From the NCBI GenBank assembly GCA_018901625.1, contig JAHIEM010000029.1, positions 1 through 10,176 of the forward strand: a stretch of DNA of 10,176 nt. The letters run 5' to 3'. The stretch is from Nanobdellota archaeon. Lineage in GTDB: Archaea > Nanobdellota > Nanobdellia > Pacearchaeales > GW2011-AR1. The notes under the pieces are model-generated. The model made no database searches. It saw only the letters and a program-made list of their open reading frames with translations, and was not told where the DNA came from. Below, in pieces: positions 1 through 5,115 of the stretch. The position numbers were made by a program, and so were the translations under genes. Each line of letters begins with the position of its first letter. Positions within the stretch are counted from its first letter, which is position 1.

Positions 1-98
1 ATGTTGTTCATTGCAGACTATTTTTGACGGAGGCTCAGAAACTACCTGTAAAATATCTTTTTGAGAGGTTATAATACTAGGGATATACAAAATCTTGT
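1..98. other. Edge of window, no gene supported
   Basis: A minus-strand frame is open from about 95 to the window edge (reading ILYIPSIITSQKDIL), without an ATG. It could be the start or a fragment of a further minus-strand gene with a TTG start, or a shifted continuation of the lipoprotein-like gene. The evidence is too thin to call a gene. Confidence 0.2.
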
Positions 99-569
99 TT
101 AATTAGAAAATTTATCAATTGAAAATTTTGCTTTTTGGAAGATTTTCTTGTCAGTTAATTCATTTGCTTGAATTGGTTCAGTATATGGTGCACCCTTTGA
201 AGGAGTAATTCTTAAATTAACTCCTTTTCGGCTAGAATTTATTTCTCCAGACATCTCAGTTATTACATAATCTAAATAAGTTCCTCTGTAATACCCTCCG
301 GAGAGATATTCTCTTGTTGTGAGGTTTCCTTTTGGTTTGTAATCTTCAATTACTTTAGAGATAATGTTACCATTTTTATCAATTATTGCAACTTCTTTAG
401 GTCTTTGATTTGTTCTGAATGAGAATTGAGTTCTAATAGCAGCTTGGGTACTCGCTGTTTGATAAATGGGTTGATAAGGCTTTTTTTGTGTTTTTTCTTC
501 ACATCCTCCGAAACTTAAAACTCCAGCTAAAACTCCTGCAACAATTCCTGTTAAAGTTGGTTTTTTCAT
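99..569 (-). CDS. Small lipoprotein-like exported protein, unknown function
   Basis: 156 residues. Residues 1-22 look like a lipoprotein signal peptide: a Lys-containing N-terminus, a hydrophobic Gly/Val/Leu/Ala stretch and FGGC, with Cys23 as the likely lipidated residue. The mature part begins with a Lys/Gln/Pro/Thr-rich linker, typical of a tether, followed by a compact polar domain with alternating hydrophobic residues that suggest beta strands. I do not recognise a family. The ATG at 569 is supported by the signal peptide and by an AT-rich box about 25-30 nt upstream inside a 16-bp tandem repeat. It is probably anchored on the outer face of the membrane. It shares its general plan (short, signal peptide, no known domain) with the gene at 1447-1908, but I see no clear sequence similarity between the two. 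Confidence 0.75.
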   Translation of the reverse strand: MKKPTLTGIVAGVLAGVLSFGGCEEKTQKKPYQPIYQTASTQAAIRTQFSFRTNQRPKEVAIIDKNGNIISKVIEDYKPKGNLTTREYLSGGYYRGTYLDYVITEMSGEINSSRKGVNLRITPSKGAPYTEPIQANELTDKKIFQKAKFSIDKFSN

Positions 570-574
570 GTTAA

Positions 575-623
575 TTTATATTATTTTAGGTTTATATTAT
601 TTTAGGTTTATATTTATTTATAG
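575..623. repeat. 16-bp tandem repeat (2 perfect copies plus a partial third)
   Basis: TTTATATTATTTTAGG occurs at 575-590 and again at 591-606. A degenerate third copy starts at 607 (TTTATATTTATTTATAG). The repeat fills most of the gap between the lipoprotein-like gene and the sigma-like gene. On the minus strand each unit offers an AATATAAA-type TATA element. The one in the second unit lies about 25-30 nt upstream of the ATG at 569, the distance expected for a leaderless archaeal transcript. On that reading the repeat is the promoter region and copy number could shift the TATA spacing. The promoter role is inferred. Confidence 0.7.
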
Positions 624-632
624 TTATTTGAA

Positions 633-1382
633 TTAACAAACTGCTGCTTTTTTTCTTAGTATTTTCATACTTCTTTTTAGTCTTTTTGTTAGAGTTCTGT
701 AGTGTGTATGGTGCCGTCTTATTAATGGCTTAAAACCAATTTCTAGCCCATACTTATCGAAAACCAACTCTCTTTCACTATAAGGTAGGAAAGATAATAA
801 TTCATCTGCTTGTTCTTGTGGTGTCTGAAAATTTGAAGGATCAGATACATTACTTCTAATATCCTCAAATTTTCTATGGCCCCAGACATTTACCCAGGCA
901 TGGGCCTGAATTGGACGTCTCGGCAGCCGGCTTGTTTTATGCTCTTTGCGGGAATAAGGAGCCTCATTGCGCTGTGCACATGTCTCTTTGTGAATAAATC
1001 TTTTAAATCCATTGTTTAATCTTCCTTGGATATAATCTGCTAAATTTCCTCGTGAATGGTCAAAATCCTCTATTGCATTTAAGAGAAGGATATTTCCTTC
1101 AGAGATAAGTTCTGCAAGAGTAATAGATTTGGGAAGAATTTTTGCAAATCGCTTTGCAAAACTGATAACATATCTTAGAAAACCAGTAGTAATTTCATTT
1201 ATTGCTTCTCTTCTTTCTAGAGAATCAGACTCTTGTAGTGTTGGAAAAAGCTCTTTTAATCTTGGAACTGGTAAACGAGAATATTCTGGAGATGAAAGCA
1301 ATCGAACATAATTTCCAACTGCTTCCAAAACAGGCTCTTCTCTTGGTTGTCTTAGTCTATATTTAGGATTTTCAGCTATCAT
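633..1382 (-). CDS. Sigma-70-like protein (regions 2 and 4)
   Basis: 249 residues resembling bacterial sigma-70 factors. Residues about 20-60 look like region 1.2 (AVGNYVRLL followed by a Leu/Glu-rich helix). Residues 62-130 match region 2: FLRYVISFAKRFAK corresponds to the 'NLRLVVSIAKRY' helix, ELISEGNILLLNAIEDFD to 'DLIQEGNIGLMRAVEKFD', and the segment then continues RGNLADYIQGRLNNGFKRFI. The Trp pair used for promoter melting in region 2.3 is absent. Residues 186-245 resemble region 4: LPYSERELVFDKYGLE ('LPPREREVLRLRFGLE') and a basic helix ending KRLKRSMKILRKK. A basic linker with Trp/His (about 140-175) replaces region 3. The ATG is backed by a TTTTTAAAC box about 27 nt upstream, which suggests a leaderless mRNA. 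Archaeal RNA polymerase normally uses TBP/TFB, so the role is unclear: a transferred regulator, a phage or plasmid gene, or a sigma fold used otherwise. Certain of the fold resemblance, unsure of function. Confidence 0.75.
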   Translation of the reverse strand: MIAENPKYRLRQPREEPVLEAVGNYVRLLSSPEYSRLPVPRLKELFPTLQESDSLERREAINEITTGFLRYVISFAKRFAKILPKSITLAELISEGNILLLNAIEDFDHSRGNLADYIQGRLNNGFKRFIHKETCAQRNEAPYSRKEHKTSRLPRRPIQAHAWVNVWGHRKFEDIRSNVSDPSNFQTPQEQADELLSFLPYSERELVFDKYGLEIGFKPLIRRHHTHYRTLTKRLKRSMKILRKKAAVC

Positions 1383-1401
1383 GTTTAACTTATTAGAAAT
1401 G

Positions 1402-1414
1402 AGTTTTTAAACCT
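1402..1414 (-). promoter_or_regulatory. TATA-like box for the sigma-like gene
   Basis: The minus strand reads GGTTTAAAAACTC, centred about 27 nt before the ATG at 1382. This is the spacing expected for a leaderless archaeal transcript. No Shine-Dalgarno-like sequence precedes the ATG. Confidence 0.45.
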
Positions 1415-1446
1415 TGTTATTGTAACTACTTTATAATTACATCTAA

Positions 1447-1908
1447 TCACTTAAGCAGATTATTATTTGGGTCAGAATAATCAGGCATTTTATCTAAACC
1501 TAATAATCTCTGCATTCTGTATTTTTCCCTGATTTGCATTCCTGGGGTGGTAATTGAAGGCTTATCACAATCTCCTTCTATCATACAGACTTTTGAAGGC
1601 ACAGATAAATTTCCACTTATAAAACTTAAATTATCTGGTGTTGCGCTGTATTTTCCAAATTTTGATTCATAATCTAAAATAGATATTGTCCAGTCAATCT
1701 CTTCATGGCATTTCTTTTGACATGGCCTGATTAGTGTTGGAAATGTTGTAGAGCCATTTGCTTTTGGAAGAAGAGAAAATGCTCTTCCTGGAGTGAGTCT
1801 GCCTTGATTATACTTCCAGCTAAAAGTATCGCATCTCACTGAAAAAAGAGCAAGAGCTGATACTAAGACTTTTCCTGCTAATCCCAATTTTCTTATATTT
1901 TGTGCCAT
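1447..1908 (-). CDS. Small exported cysteine-containing protein, unknown function
   Basis: 153 residues. The N-terminus has a basic start, then a hydrophobic helix (about residues 8-23, AGKVLVSALALFSV) followed by Arg-Cys. This could be an atypical lipobox (SVRC, with Arg before Cys) or a simple signal peptide. The mature region has two close cysteine pairs, CQKKC in the middle and CMIEGDC further on, which suggests disulfides or metal binding outside the cell. The C-terminus is hydrophilic (SDPNNN). No family recognised. A box reading GATTTTTATACC on the minus strand (about 1936-1947) lies about 33 nt upstream of the ATG and gives a plausible short-leader start. The transposon begins just upstream of this promoter, at 1961. 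Confidence 0.7.
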   Translation of the reverse strand: MAQNIRKLGLAGKVLVSALALFSVRCDTFSWKYNQGRLTPGRAFSLLPKANGSTTFPTLIRPCQKKCHEEIDWTISILDYESKFGKYSATPDNLSFISGNLSVPSKVCMIEGDCDKPSITTPGMQIREKYRMQRLLGLDKMPDYSDPNNNLLK

Positions 1909-1952
1909 TTTATTACTATTTCTTAATAGTTACATGGTATAAAAATCTTTTG

Positions 1953-1960
1953 GTTTTGTG
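1953..1960. repeat. Left target-site duplication GTTTTGTG
   Basis: GTTTTGTG directly abuts the left inverted repeat, and the identical octamer directly abuts the right inverted repeat at 5116-5123. An exact 8-bp direct repeat at the exact outer edges of a perfect inverted-repeat pair is the signature of transposition by a DDE-type transposase. Confidence 0.85.
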
Positions 1961-1975
1961 GGCTTTGCACAATAA
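1961..1975 (+). repeat. Left terminal inverted repeat
   Basis: GGCTTTGCACAATAA, the perfect inverse of 5101-5115. It contains the octamer TTGCACAA, which recurs in every internal repeat of the element. Confidence 0.85.
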
Positions 1976-1978
1976 GTA

Positions 1979-1997
1979 ATTCTTGCACAAAAAGTAT
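1979..1997 (+). repeat. Subterminal repeat, copy 1 (core TCTTGCACAAAAAGT)
   Basis: The 19 bases ATTCTTGCACAAAAAGTAT are repeated exactly at 3669-3687. The inner 15-mer TCTTGCACAAAAAGT recurs a third time at 5079-5093, always in the same orientation. Here it follows the left terminal repeat by three bases, with the two TTGCACAA octamers in direct orientation 18 bp apart. Confidence 0.85.
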
Positions 1998-2034
1998 CTT
2001 GTGAAGTATAACAAACTATATTAAATCTGATATG

Positions 2035-2042
2035 TTTAAATA
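2035..2042 (+). promoter_or_regulatory. TATA box of the winged-helix/PIN pair
   Basis: TTTAAATA within TATGTTTAAATAGG. Transcription would start near 2063, giving either a leaderless mRNA for a tiny reading frame beginning at 2064 or a roughly 95-nt leader for the gene at 2158. A closely similar string (ATGTTTAAATAG) occurs on the minus strand at 5029-5040, upstream of the HEPN-like gene, so both cargo modules of the transposon carry look-alike promoters. Confidence 0.55.
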
Positions 2043-2063
2043 GGTATGAATTTCAAGAATTTA

Positions 2064-2135
2064 ATGAAAAGCGAAAGAATTATTAACCCAGAAAATCATT
2101 ATATTATAATGAAAAGGAGGTTTTGGAGCGTTTAG
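2064..2135 (+). CDS. Possible 23-residue leader peptide upstream of the antitoxin gene
   Basis: A tiny frame starting MKSERIINPENH and ending RRFWSV, then TAG. Its ATG is 26 nt from the centre of the TATA box, the leaderless distance. It ends 22 nt before the ATG at 2158. Inside it lies AAAAGGAGG (2112-2120), a strong Shine-Dalgarno-like string that is not at a useful distance from the ATG at 2158. It would instead serve a TTG at 2123 that opens a 9-codon frame ending at 2152. Either could be a translational control element of the toxin-antitoxin operon, or chance. Only position and motifs support it. Confidence 0.25.
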   Translation: MKSERIINPENHYIIMKRRFWSV

Positions 2136-2157
2136 CTAGTCTTGTAAATTAGGTAAA

Positions 2158-2988
2158 ATGCTGTCAAAATTCTTGTTTAATGATTTCTTTAGTGAATATA
2201 ACTTAAAGACCATTGAGAATAAGGATTTATTCCTTGCCGCCCTTCTTAGTTTCAAGAGACTGAATACTACTCAAATCCATAAACTTTCTTTCTTGACTTT
2301 TGCGGAGGAAAAAACAATAATTCCCTTTGAGTTCATAAAGATGCCTTATGGGCCATTTTCTAAGGATATGGATGGTTTACTAAAGGATTTCTGTAATAGG
2401 GGTCTAGTTGTTATGGAAGAGAAGGTCTATGACAATTGGAAAGAAGATACCTGGACATTGTCTGAGAGTGGGCAAATGTTAATATCCTCAAATAAAGAGA
2501 AAGTTGAAGAAATAAGGAAAAAACTAGATAAAGTCGTAGAAATGTATGGAGTTAACGCCACGGCTCTTGGGAGATATTGCTATATCAATTATTTATTAAA
2601 ATCAGTTAATGAGAAACCTCAAGACTATGAAGCAAGAATTAAAACTAATATAGACAACTTGCGGATTATCCTTACAAACAGAACGAGGGATTTAGGTAAT
2701 ATCGAAGATATTAATGAACCCTGCAGGGCAGCCATCTTGGCATGCTTTGATTACATTAATAATCTCTTAGAAGTCCTTTTCTCAAATATAAATATAGACC
2801 CCGTAATAAGGGGCGTCTTGATTAAAAAATCTGAAAGTTATATTAATATTTGGGGGGAAATTATTCGCTTATCGAACGAGGAAGGGGTTGAGCCTAAGAT
2901 AAAAACTTTATTAAAAGATTCAAAAGAGTTATTTAATTTTATTAATATCTCTTCTGAAAAGTATGGAGTCTTTGAATCTGTTTTTTAA
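2158..2988 (+). CDS. Panacea/YwgA-like winged-helix protein, probable antitoxin
   Basis: 276 residues. Residues about 24-110 resemble the winged-helix fold of the SocA/Panacea (DUF4065) and YwgA-type proteins: a helix with 'LNTTQIHKLSFLT', where LQKLLYF is usual, then 'FEFIKMPYGPFSKDMDGLLKDF', where the hallmark YGPFS is clear, then a hydrophobic 'RGLVVM' strand and a 'TLSESGQMLI' wing. Residues 115-276 are helical, with no family that I recognise. Panacea domains are known as promiscuous antitoxin domains paired with many toxin types. Here the next gene, 15 bp downstream on the same strand, is a PIN nuclease, so an antitoxin role is the natural reading. The ATG at 2158 is the first in frame after a stop; AGGT lies just upstream. 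Cargo of the transposon. Fold call fairly sure, antitoxin role inferred. Confidence 0.65.
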   Translation: MLSKFLFNDFFSEYNLKTIENKDLFLAALLSFKRLNTTQIHKLSFLTFAEEKTIIPFEFIKMPYGPFSKDMDGLLKDFCNRGLVVMEEKVYDNWKEDTWTLSESGQMLISSNKEKVEEIRKKLDKVVEMYGVNATALGRYCYINYLLKSVNEKPQDYEARIKTNIDNLRIILTNRTRDLGNIEDINEPCRAAILACFDYINNLLEVLFSNINIDPVIRGVLIKKSESYINIWGEIIRLSNEEGVEPKIKTLLKDSKELFNFINISSEKYGVFESVF

Positions 2989-3003
2989 TTAGATAACCTG
3001 AAA

Positions 3004-3666
3004 ATGAAAAAAGAAAGTCTAATTCTTCTTGATACAAACATTTGTATTTATCGGACTTTGGCTTATGTTCAACCAAGAATATATCGAGATGAACTAGAAA
3101 AAGTAGTAAATAAAATCAATACTTTAACTAACAATAATTTCCAATGTAAATTTGTTATTTCTGATTTGATTATCTCTGAATTAAAAGATGATGGAATACT
3201 TTTCTGGGAAATCAAAAACTTCTGCGTTACTCGGCTTTACAAACCATATGAATCACTTAGAATATTTGGGCAGGCAAAAAAGTCAATTGGAAAGTTTATT
3301 TTAAGTTATGGCATAAAAGAAGATTTATCTGAAAACATTCAAGAATATCACTTAAACTTGGCAGCGATAGACCAATTTTATTTAAAATTTCCCGTTAAGC
3401 TACAAAACCTCACTAAATTAAAGATTAGTGATATGACTCCTCGACAAAAACAGGCAAAGATAAGCCAGAGACCAAATGACCTCCCAGAGGAGACTGATAG
3501 AAGACTATTGGGTCAAGCTATAGAAATCAAGAAGATTCATCATTCAGACGTTTATATATTTTCTAATGATGGAGATTTTACAGAATTTTCTAGCGAGATA
3601 CCTGTGGAGTTTAATATAAACATACTTGGAATTGAAGATGCTGTTCCTTCTTGTGCAACTCTCTAA
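3004..3666 (+). CDS. PIN-domain ribonuclease, probable toxin
   Basis: 220 residues, longer than the usual 130-150 residue VapC. The acidic PIN residues can be followed through the chain: LLDTN at 8-12 (Asp10), ISEL at 57-60 (Glu59), PEETDRRLLGQAIEI at 161-175 (Glu162/Glu163 and Asp165) and FSNDGDF at 186-192 (Asp189/Asp191). A helical insert of about 90 residues (65-155) separates the second and third positions. The PIN fold is a metal-dependent RNase that usually acts on tRNA, rRNA or mRNA. Transcribed with the winged-helix gene (15-bp gap), antitoxin first. The last codons (Cys-Ala-Thr-Leu-stop) lie inside the left arm of an internal inverted repeat, so the gene end and the repeat are fused. 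The ATG at 3004 fits the first beta strand directly. Confidence 0.8.
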   Translation: MKKESLILLDTNICIYRTLAYVQPRIYRDELEKVVNKINTLTNNNFQCKFVISDLIISELKDDGILFWEIKNFCVTRLYKPYESLRIFGQAKKSIGKFILSYGIKEDLSENIQEYHLNLAAIDQFYLKFPVKLQNLTKLKISDMTPRQKQAKISQRPNDLPEETDRRLLGQAIEIKKIHHSDVYIFSNDGDFTEFSSEIPVEFNINILGIEDAVPSCATL

Positions 3667-3687
3667 GGATTCTTGCACAAAAAGTAT
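3648..3687 (+). repeat. Internal repeat: hairpin plus copy 2 of TCTTGCACAAAAAGT
   Basis: Left arm TTCTTGTGCAA (3648-3658) pairs with TTGCACAAAAA (3673-3683) with one mismatch, leaving a 14-nt loop. The right arm is part of the 19-bp direct repeat 3669-3687, identical to 1979-1997. The left arm and much of the loop encode the end of the PIN gene. The right end of the element (5056-5093) has the same layout: 11-nt arms and a 14-nt loop starting (A)CTCTC. The site divides the transposon into two cargo modules. Confidence 0.75.
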
Positions 3688-3733
3688 TTCACTATTTTTG
3701 ATTAAAGGAAGTATTGTTGTAAAGTAGGTCCTT

Positions 3734-4376
3734 TTAGTTAATTTCCTCTTTCTTGTCAAGTTCCTGGTTTGTAATGGCTTTTTTAAAAGTTTCTATATCA
3801 ATTTTTTGAGTGGCAAATTCTTTCATAATTACCTTATCCAATTCTCCAGTAAGTAAAACAACTTCTTCTTTAAACATCTTAACTAAATCGTCTAAACTAC
3901 CACATACATCTAACTTCTTATCTATTAGCTCGAAAGTTCTTCCATCCTTAATGGCATTTTTAAACGCTTCCTCAAAAATGAGATTATGTTGAAAAGAATT
4001 TCTAACAGCTCCAATAGTCTGTAAGCTTGAGATTACCTTCTTATTTTCAATGAAAGATACTACTTCTTGTTTTCCTTCTTTATTGGGTTTGTATGTGTTG
4101 ATTAGCATAGATAAGAATTTAATTTTTGAAAAGAAGTCACAATGTCTTGATTTAAGGAATTTGAGAATAGAAGAATGACGAATACTATTGTCATGACCAA
4201 AATACATAGAAATTATTGTATCTAAGGAATTTTCAATATATAGTTGTCCATTTAGAAAAACATTTCTTGGATTCTTTTGTTCTAATGCTTCATAAATATT
4301 TAAAAAAGTTAGTTTTATTCCTTTATTAGTTTGAATTTGGGTTACTCCGTCATAAGTCTCAATTTTTGTTTTCCAT
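3734..4376 (-). CDS. HEPN-like protein gene with disrupted 5' end
   Basis: The frame is open from the stop at 3734 up to 4375. The first in-frame ATG is at 4207 (157 residues), but 56 codons upstream of it look coding (for example KLTFLNIYEALEQK). An ATG at 4374-4376 lies one base out of frame. Dropping one A from the A5 run at 4363-4367 would join it as MENKIETYDGV and give about 213 residues. RNSFQH (Arg69 to His74 counted from 4207), inside 'SSLQTIGAVRN', fits the R-X4-6-H RNase motif of HEPN proteins. The rest is helical. The IS200-type element is inserted exactly at this ATG (CCATTAC) and separates the gene from a TTTAAATA box at 5031-5038. The copy here is therefore probably silenced, truncated or an assembly frameshift. 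HEPN call moderate; broken start well supported. Confidence 0.6.
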
Positions 4377-4383
4377 TACATCT

Positions 4384-4425
4384 GTCGCAGGGTACCCATG
4401 TTTTCAAACATGGGAGGAATGCGAC
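4384..4425 (+). repeat. Left-end nested hairpin of the IS200-type element
   Basis: Inner 9-bp stem CCCATGTTT/AAACATGGG with a 2-nt loop. Outer 6-bp stem GTCGCA/TGCGAC. TnpA of this group recognises subterminal hairpins in single-stranded DNA, so this is the expected left recognition structure. The outer stem is an addition to the usual single hairpin. Confidence 0.65.
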
Positions 4426-4534
4426 CCTCCGTAAACTTTAATTTGTGATTTCTGCTAATATGACTGAGGCTCTGTTGAGTCCCAGAAACTAAACTAACAG
4501 ATTTAGCATGAGCTATATTCTGAGGAGATATAAA

Positions 4535-4948
4535 ATGGATTTGAAAAGTTTTAAACATGCCTTTGGGCAGAATGCCTTCCACTTTGTTTGGAAGTGCAAG
4601 TATGCGAGAGACCCCATGAATTTCTATGGGGTTAGGATGGATTGTGAGTTTTTTATTAGGCAAGCCGCTTTCAAGAATGGATTTAAAATTTATGAGCTGC
4701 ATATTGCTGTTGACCATATCCATTTGTTTGTTGAAATGCCAACAACTATGAGTGTTAGCAAAGCACTGCAATTGTTCAAGGGGTACAGTGCTTTCAAATT
4801 GATGCAGAAACATCCCTGGTTGAGAAATTATTTCACCAAAGGGCATTTCTGGAGTCCAGGAAAATTCTTTAGAAGCGTTGGAAATACAACTAGTGAAGCT
4901 GTTGCTCACTACATTGAATCTTCCCAACCTTGGACTGATTTGTTTTAA
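4535..4948 (+). CDS. tnpA: IS200/IS605-family Y1 transposase TnpA
   Basis: 137 residues from the ATG at 4535. I prefer this over the ATG at 4508 because GAGGAG lies 7 nt upstream and the family normally starts near this point. HUH motif His-Ile-His at residues 61-63 (DHIHLFVEMP). Catalytic tyrosine Tyr126 in EAVAHYIESS on the C-terminal helix. WKCKYAR near residue 19 and FWSPGKFFRSVG near residues 105-115 are also typical. The enzyme cuts and rejoins single-stranded DNA through a 5'-phosphotyrosine intermediate, moving the element during replication without inverted repeats or target duplication. Full length, no sign of decay. Flanked by the expected left and right hairpins. The minus-strand reading frame over it is only a shadow. 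Confidence 0.92.
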   Translation: MDLKSFKHAFGQNAFHFVWKCKYARDPMNFYGVRMDCEFFIRQAAFKNGFKIYELHIAVDHIHLFVEMPTTMSVSKALQLFKGYSAFKLMQKHPWLRNYFTKGHFWSPGKFFRSVGNTTSEAVAHYIESSQPWTDLF

Positions 4949-4966
4949 CATTTTTTATTTAGTGAT

Positions 4967-4989
4967 ACCTCGCCCTTTACAGGCTGGGT
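4967..4989 (+). repeat. Right-end hairpin of the IS200-type element
   Basis: ACCTCGCC and GGCTGGGT form an 8-position stem with one C/T mismatch and one wobble pair around the loop CTTTACA. It lies about 20 bp after the tnpA stop, where the right recognition hairpin is expected. Confidence 0.6.
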
Positions 4990-5028
4990 TGTTCATTTTC
5001 TAAGCTATTCAGAAGCAGATTTTCCCAT

Positions 5029-5040
5029 CTATTTAAACAT
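5029..5040 (-). promoter_or_regulatory. Stranded TATA box of the HEPN-like gene
   Basis: The minus strand reads ATGTTTAAATAG, nearly the same string as the promoter of the winged-helix/PIN pair. With the IS200-type element removed, the box would lie roughly 38-40 nt before the ATG at 4376, suitable for a short leader. With the element in place it lies more than 650 nt away. Confidence 0.45.
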
Positions 5041-5055
5041 TTATCTTTTTGTAGG

Positions 5056-5093
5056 TTTTTGTGCAAACTCTCGTATTCTCTTGCACAAAAAGT
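5056..5093 (+). repeat. Right internal hairpin plus copy 3 of TCTTGCACAAAAAGT
   Basis: TTTTTGTGCAA (5056-5066) and TTGCACAAAAA (5081-5091) are perfect 11-bp inverted arms around a 14-nt loop. The right arm lies in the third copy of TCTTGCACAAAAAGT (5079-5093). Arm and loop lengths equal those of the internal site at 3648-3687. It lies 8 bp inside the right terminal repeat. Confidence 0.8.
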
Positions 5094-5100
5094 GGTCTAG

Positions 5101-5115
5101 TTATTGTGCAAAGCC
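5101..5115 (-). repeat. Right terminal inverted repeat
   Basis: TTATTGTGCAAAGCC, the exact reverse complement of 1961-1975. It is immediately followed by the octamer GTTTTGTG. Confidence 0.85.

Larger units (their letters stand above)
4380..4997 (+). mobile_element. IS200/IS605-group insertion with tnpA only
   Basis: Bounded on the left by TTAC (4376-4379), the target used by IS608-type elements, which insert 3' of a short tetranucleotide without duplication. The left-end hairpin is CCCATGTTT/AAACATGGG (4395-4414), nested inside GTCGCA/TGCGAC (4384-4389 with 4420-4425). The right-end hairpin is ACCTCGCC/GGCTGGGT (4967-4989) with a 7-nt loop and one mismatch. The exact right cleavage point is not fixed by the sequence; about 4992-5000 is estimated. 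No tnpB and no room for one, so it is IS200-like, about 0.6 kb. It is nested inside the TIR transposon at the start of the HEPN-like gene. Confidence 0.75.
1961..5115. mobile_element. Non-autonomous TIR transposon carrying TA and HEPN cargo
   Basis: A 3,155-bp element. The left end, GGCTTTGCACAATAA (1961-1975), is matched by its exact reverse complement at 5101-5115. One mismatch later the match continues for two more bases. Both ends abut the octamer GTTTTGTG, read as a target-site duplication. Cargo: a winged-helix/PIN pair on the plus strand and a HEPN-like gene on the minus strand, the latter hit by an IS200-type element. The only transposase inside is the Y1 TnpA of that nested element, which makes neither inverted repeats nor duplications, so the outer element must be mobilised in trans. 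An 8-bp duplication and short repeats beginning GG fit the IS6 family best, among those I know; IS1 is another possibility. It sits in the gap upstream of the exported-protein gene, with no coding sequence disrupted. Confidence 0.8.

Noticed and set aside
3734..4207. A second antitoxin for the PIN toxin encoded on the opposite strand
   Set aside because: It is convergent with the PIN gene, separated from it by the internal repeat, and has a HEPN-type R-X4-H motif rather than antitoxin features. The winged-helix gene is the natural partner.
4376..4951. 191-residue minus-strand reading frame
   Set aside because: It is the antisense shadow of tnpA, with no domain of its own and no promoter.
4380..4997. 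TnpB nuclease with guide RNA next to tnpA
   Set aside because: The element ends about 40-50 bp after tnpA and no RuvC-like frame is found in either direction.
5056..5091. Intrinsic transcription terminator hairpin
   Set aside because: The stem is followed by GTGG, not a T tract. Archaeal termination relies on T-runs, and the same arms recur as transposon repeats.
1979..5093. CRISPR array from the repeated 15-mer
   Set aside because: The copies are 1.4-1.7 kb apart with genes between them, and no cas genes are present.
1961..5115. Integron-like cassette array with attC sites
   Set aside because: The hairpins at 3648-3683 and 5056-5091 resemble recombination sites in layout, but they lack the GTTRRRY/RYYYAAC core. 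No integrase gene is present, and the TIR plus target duplication explain the borders better.
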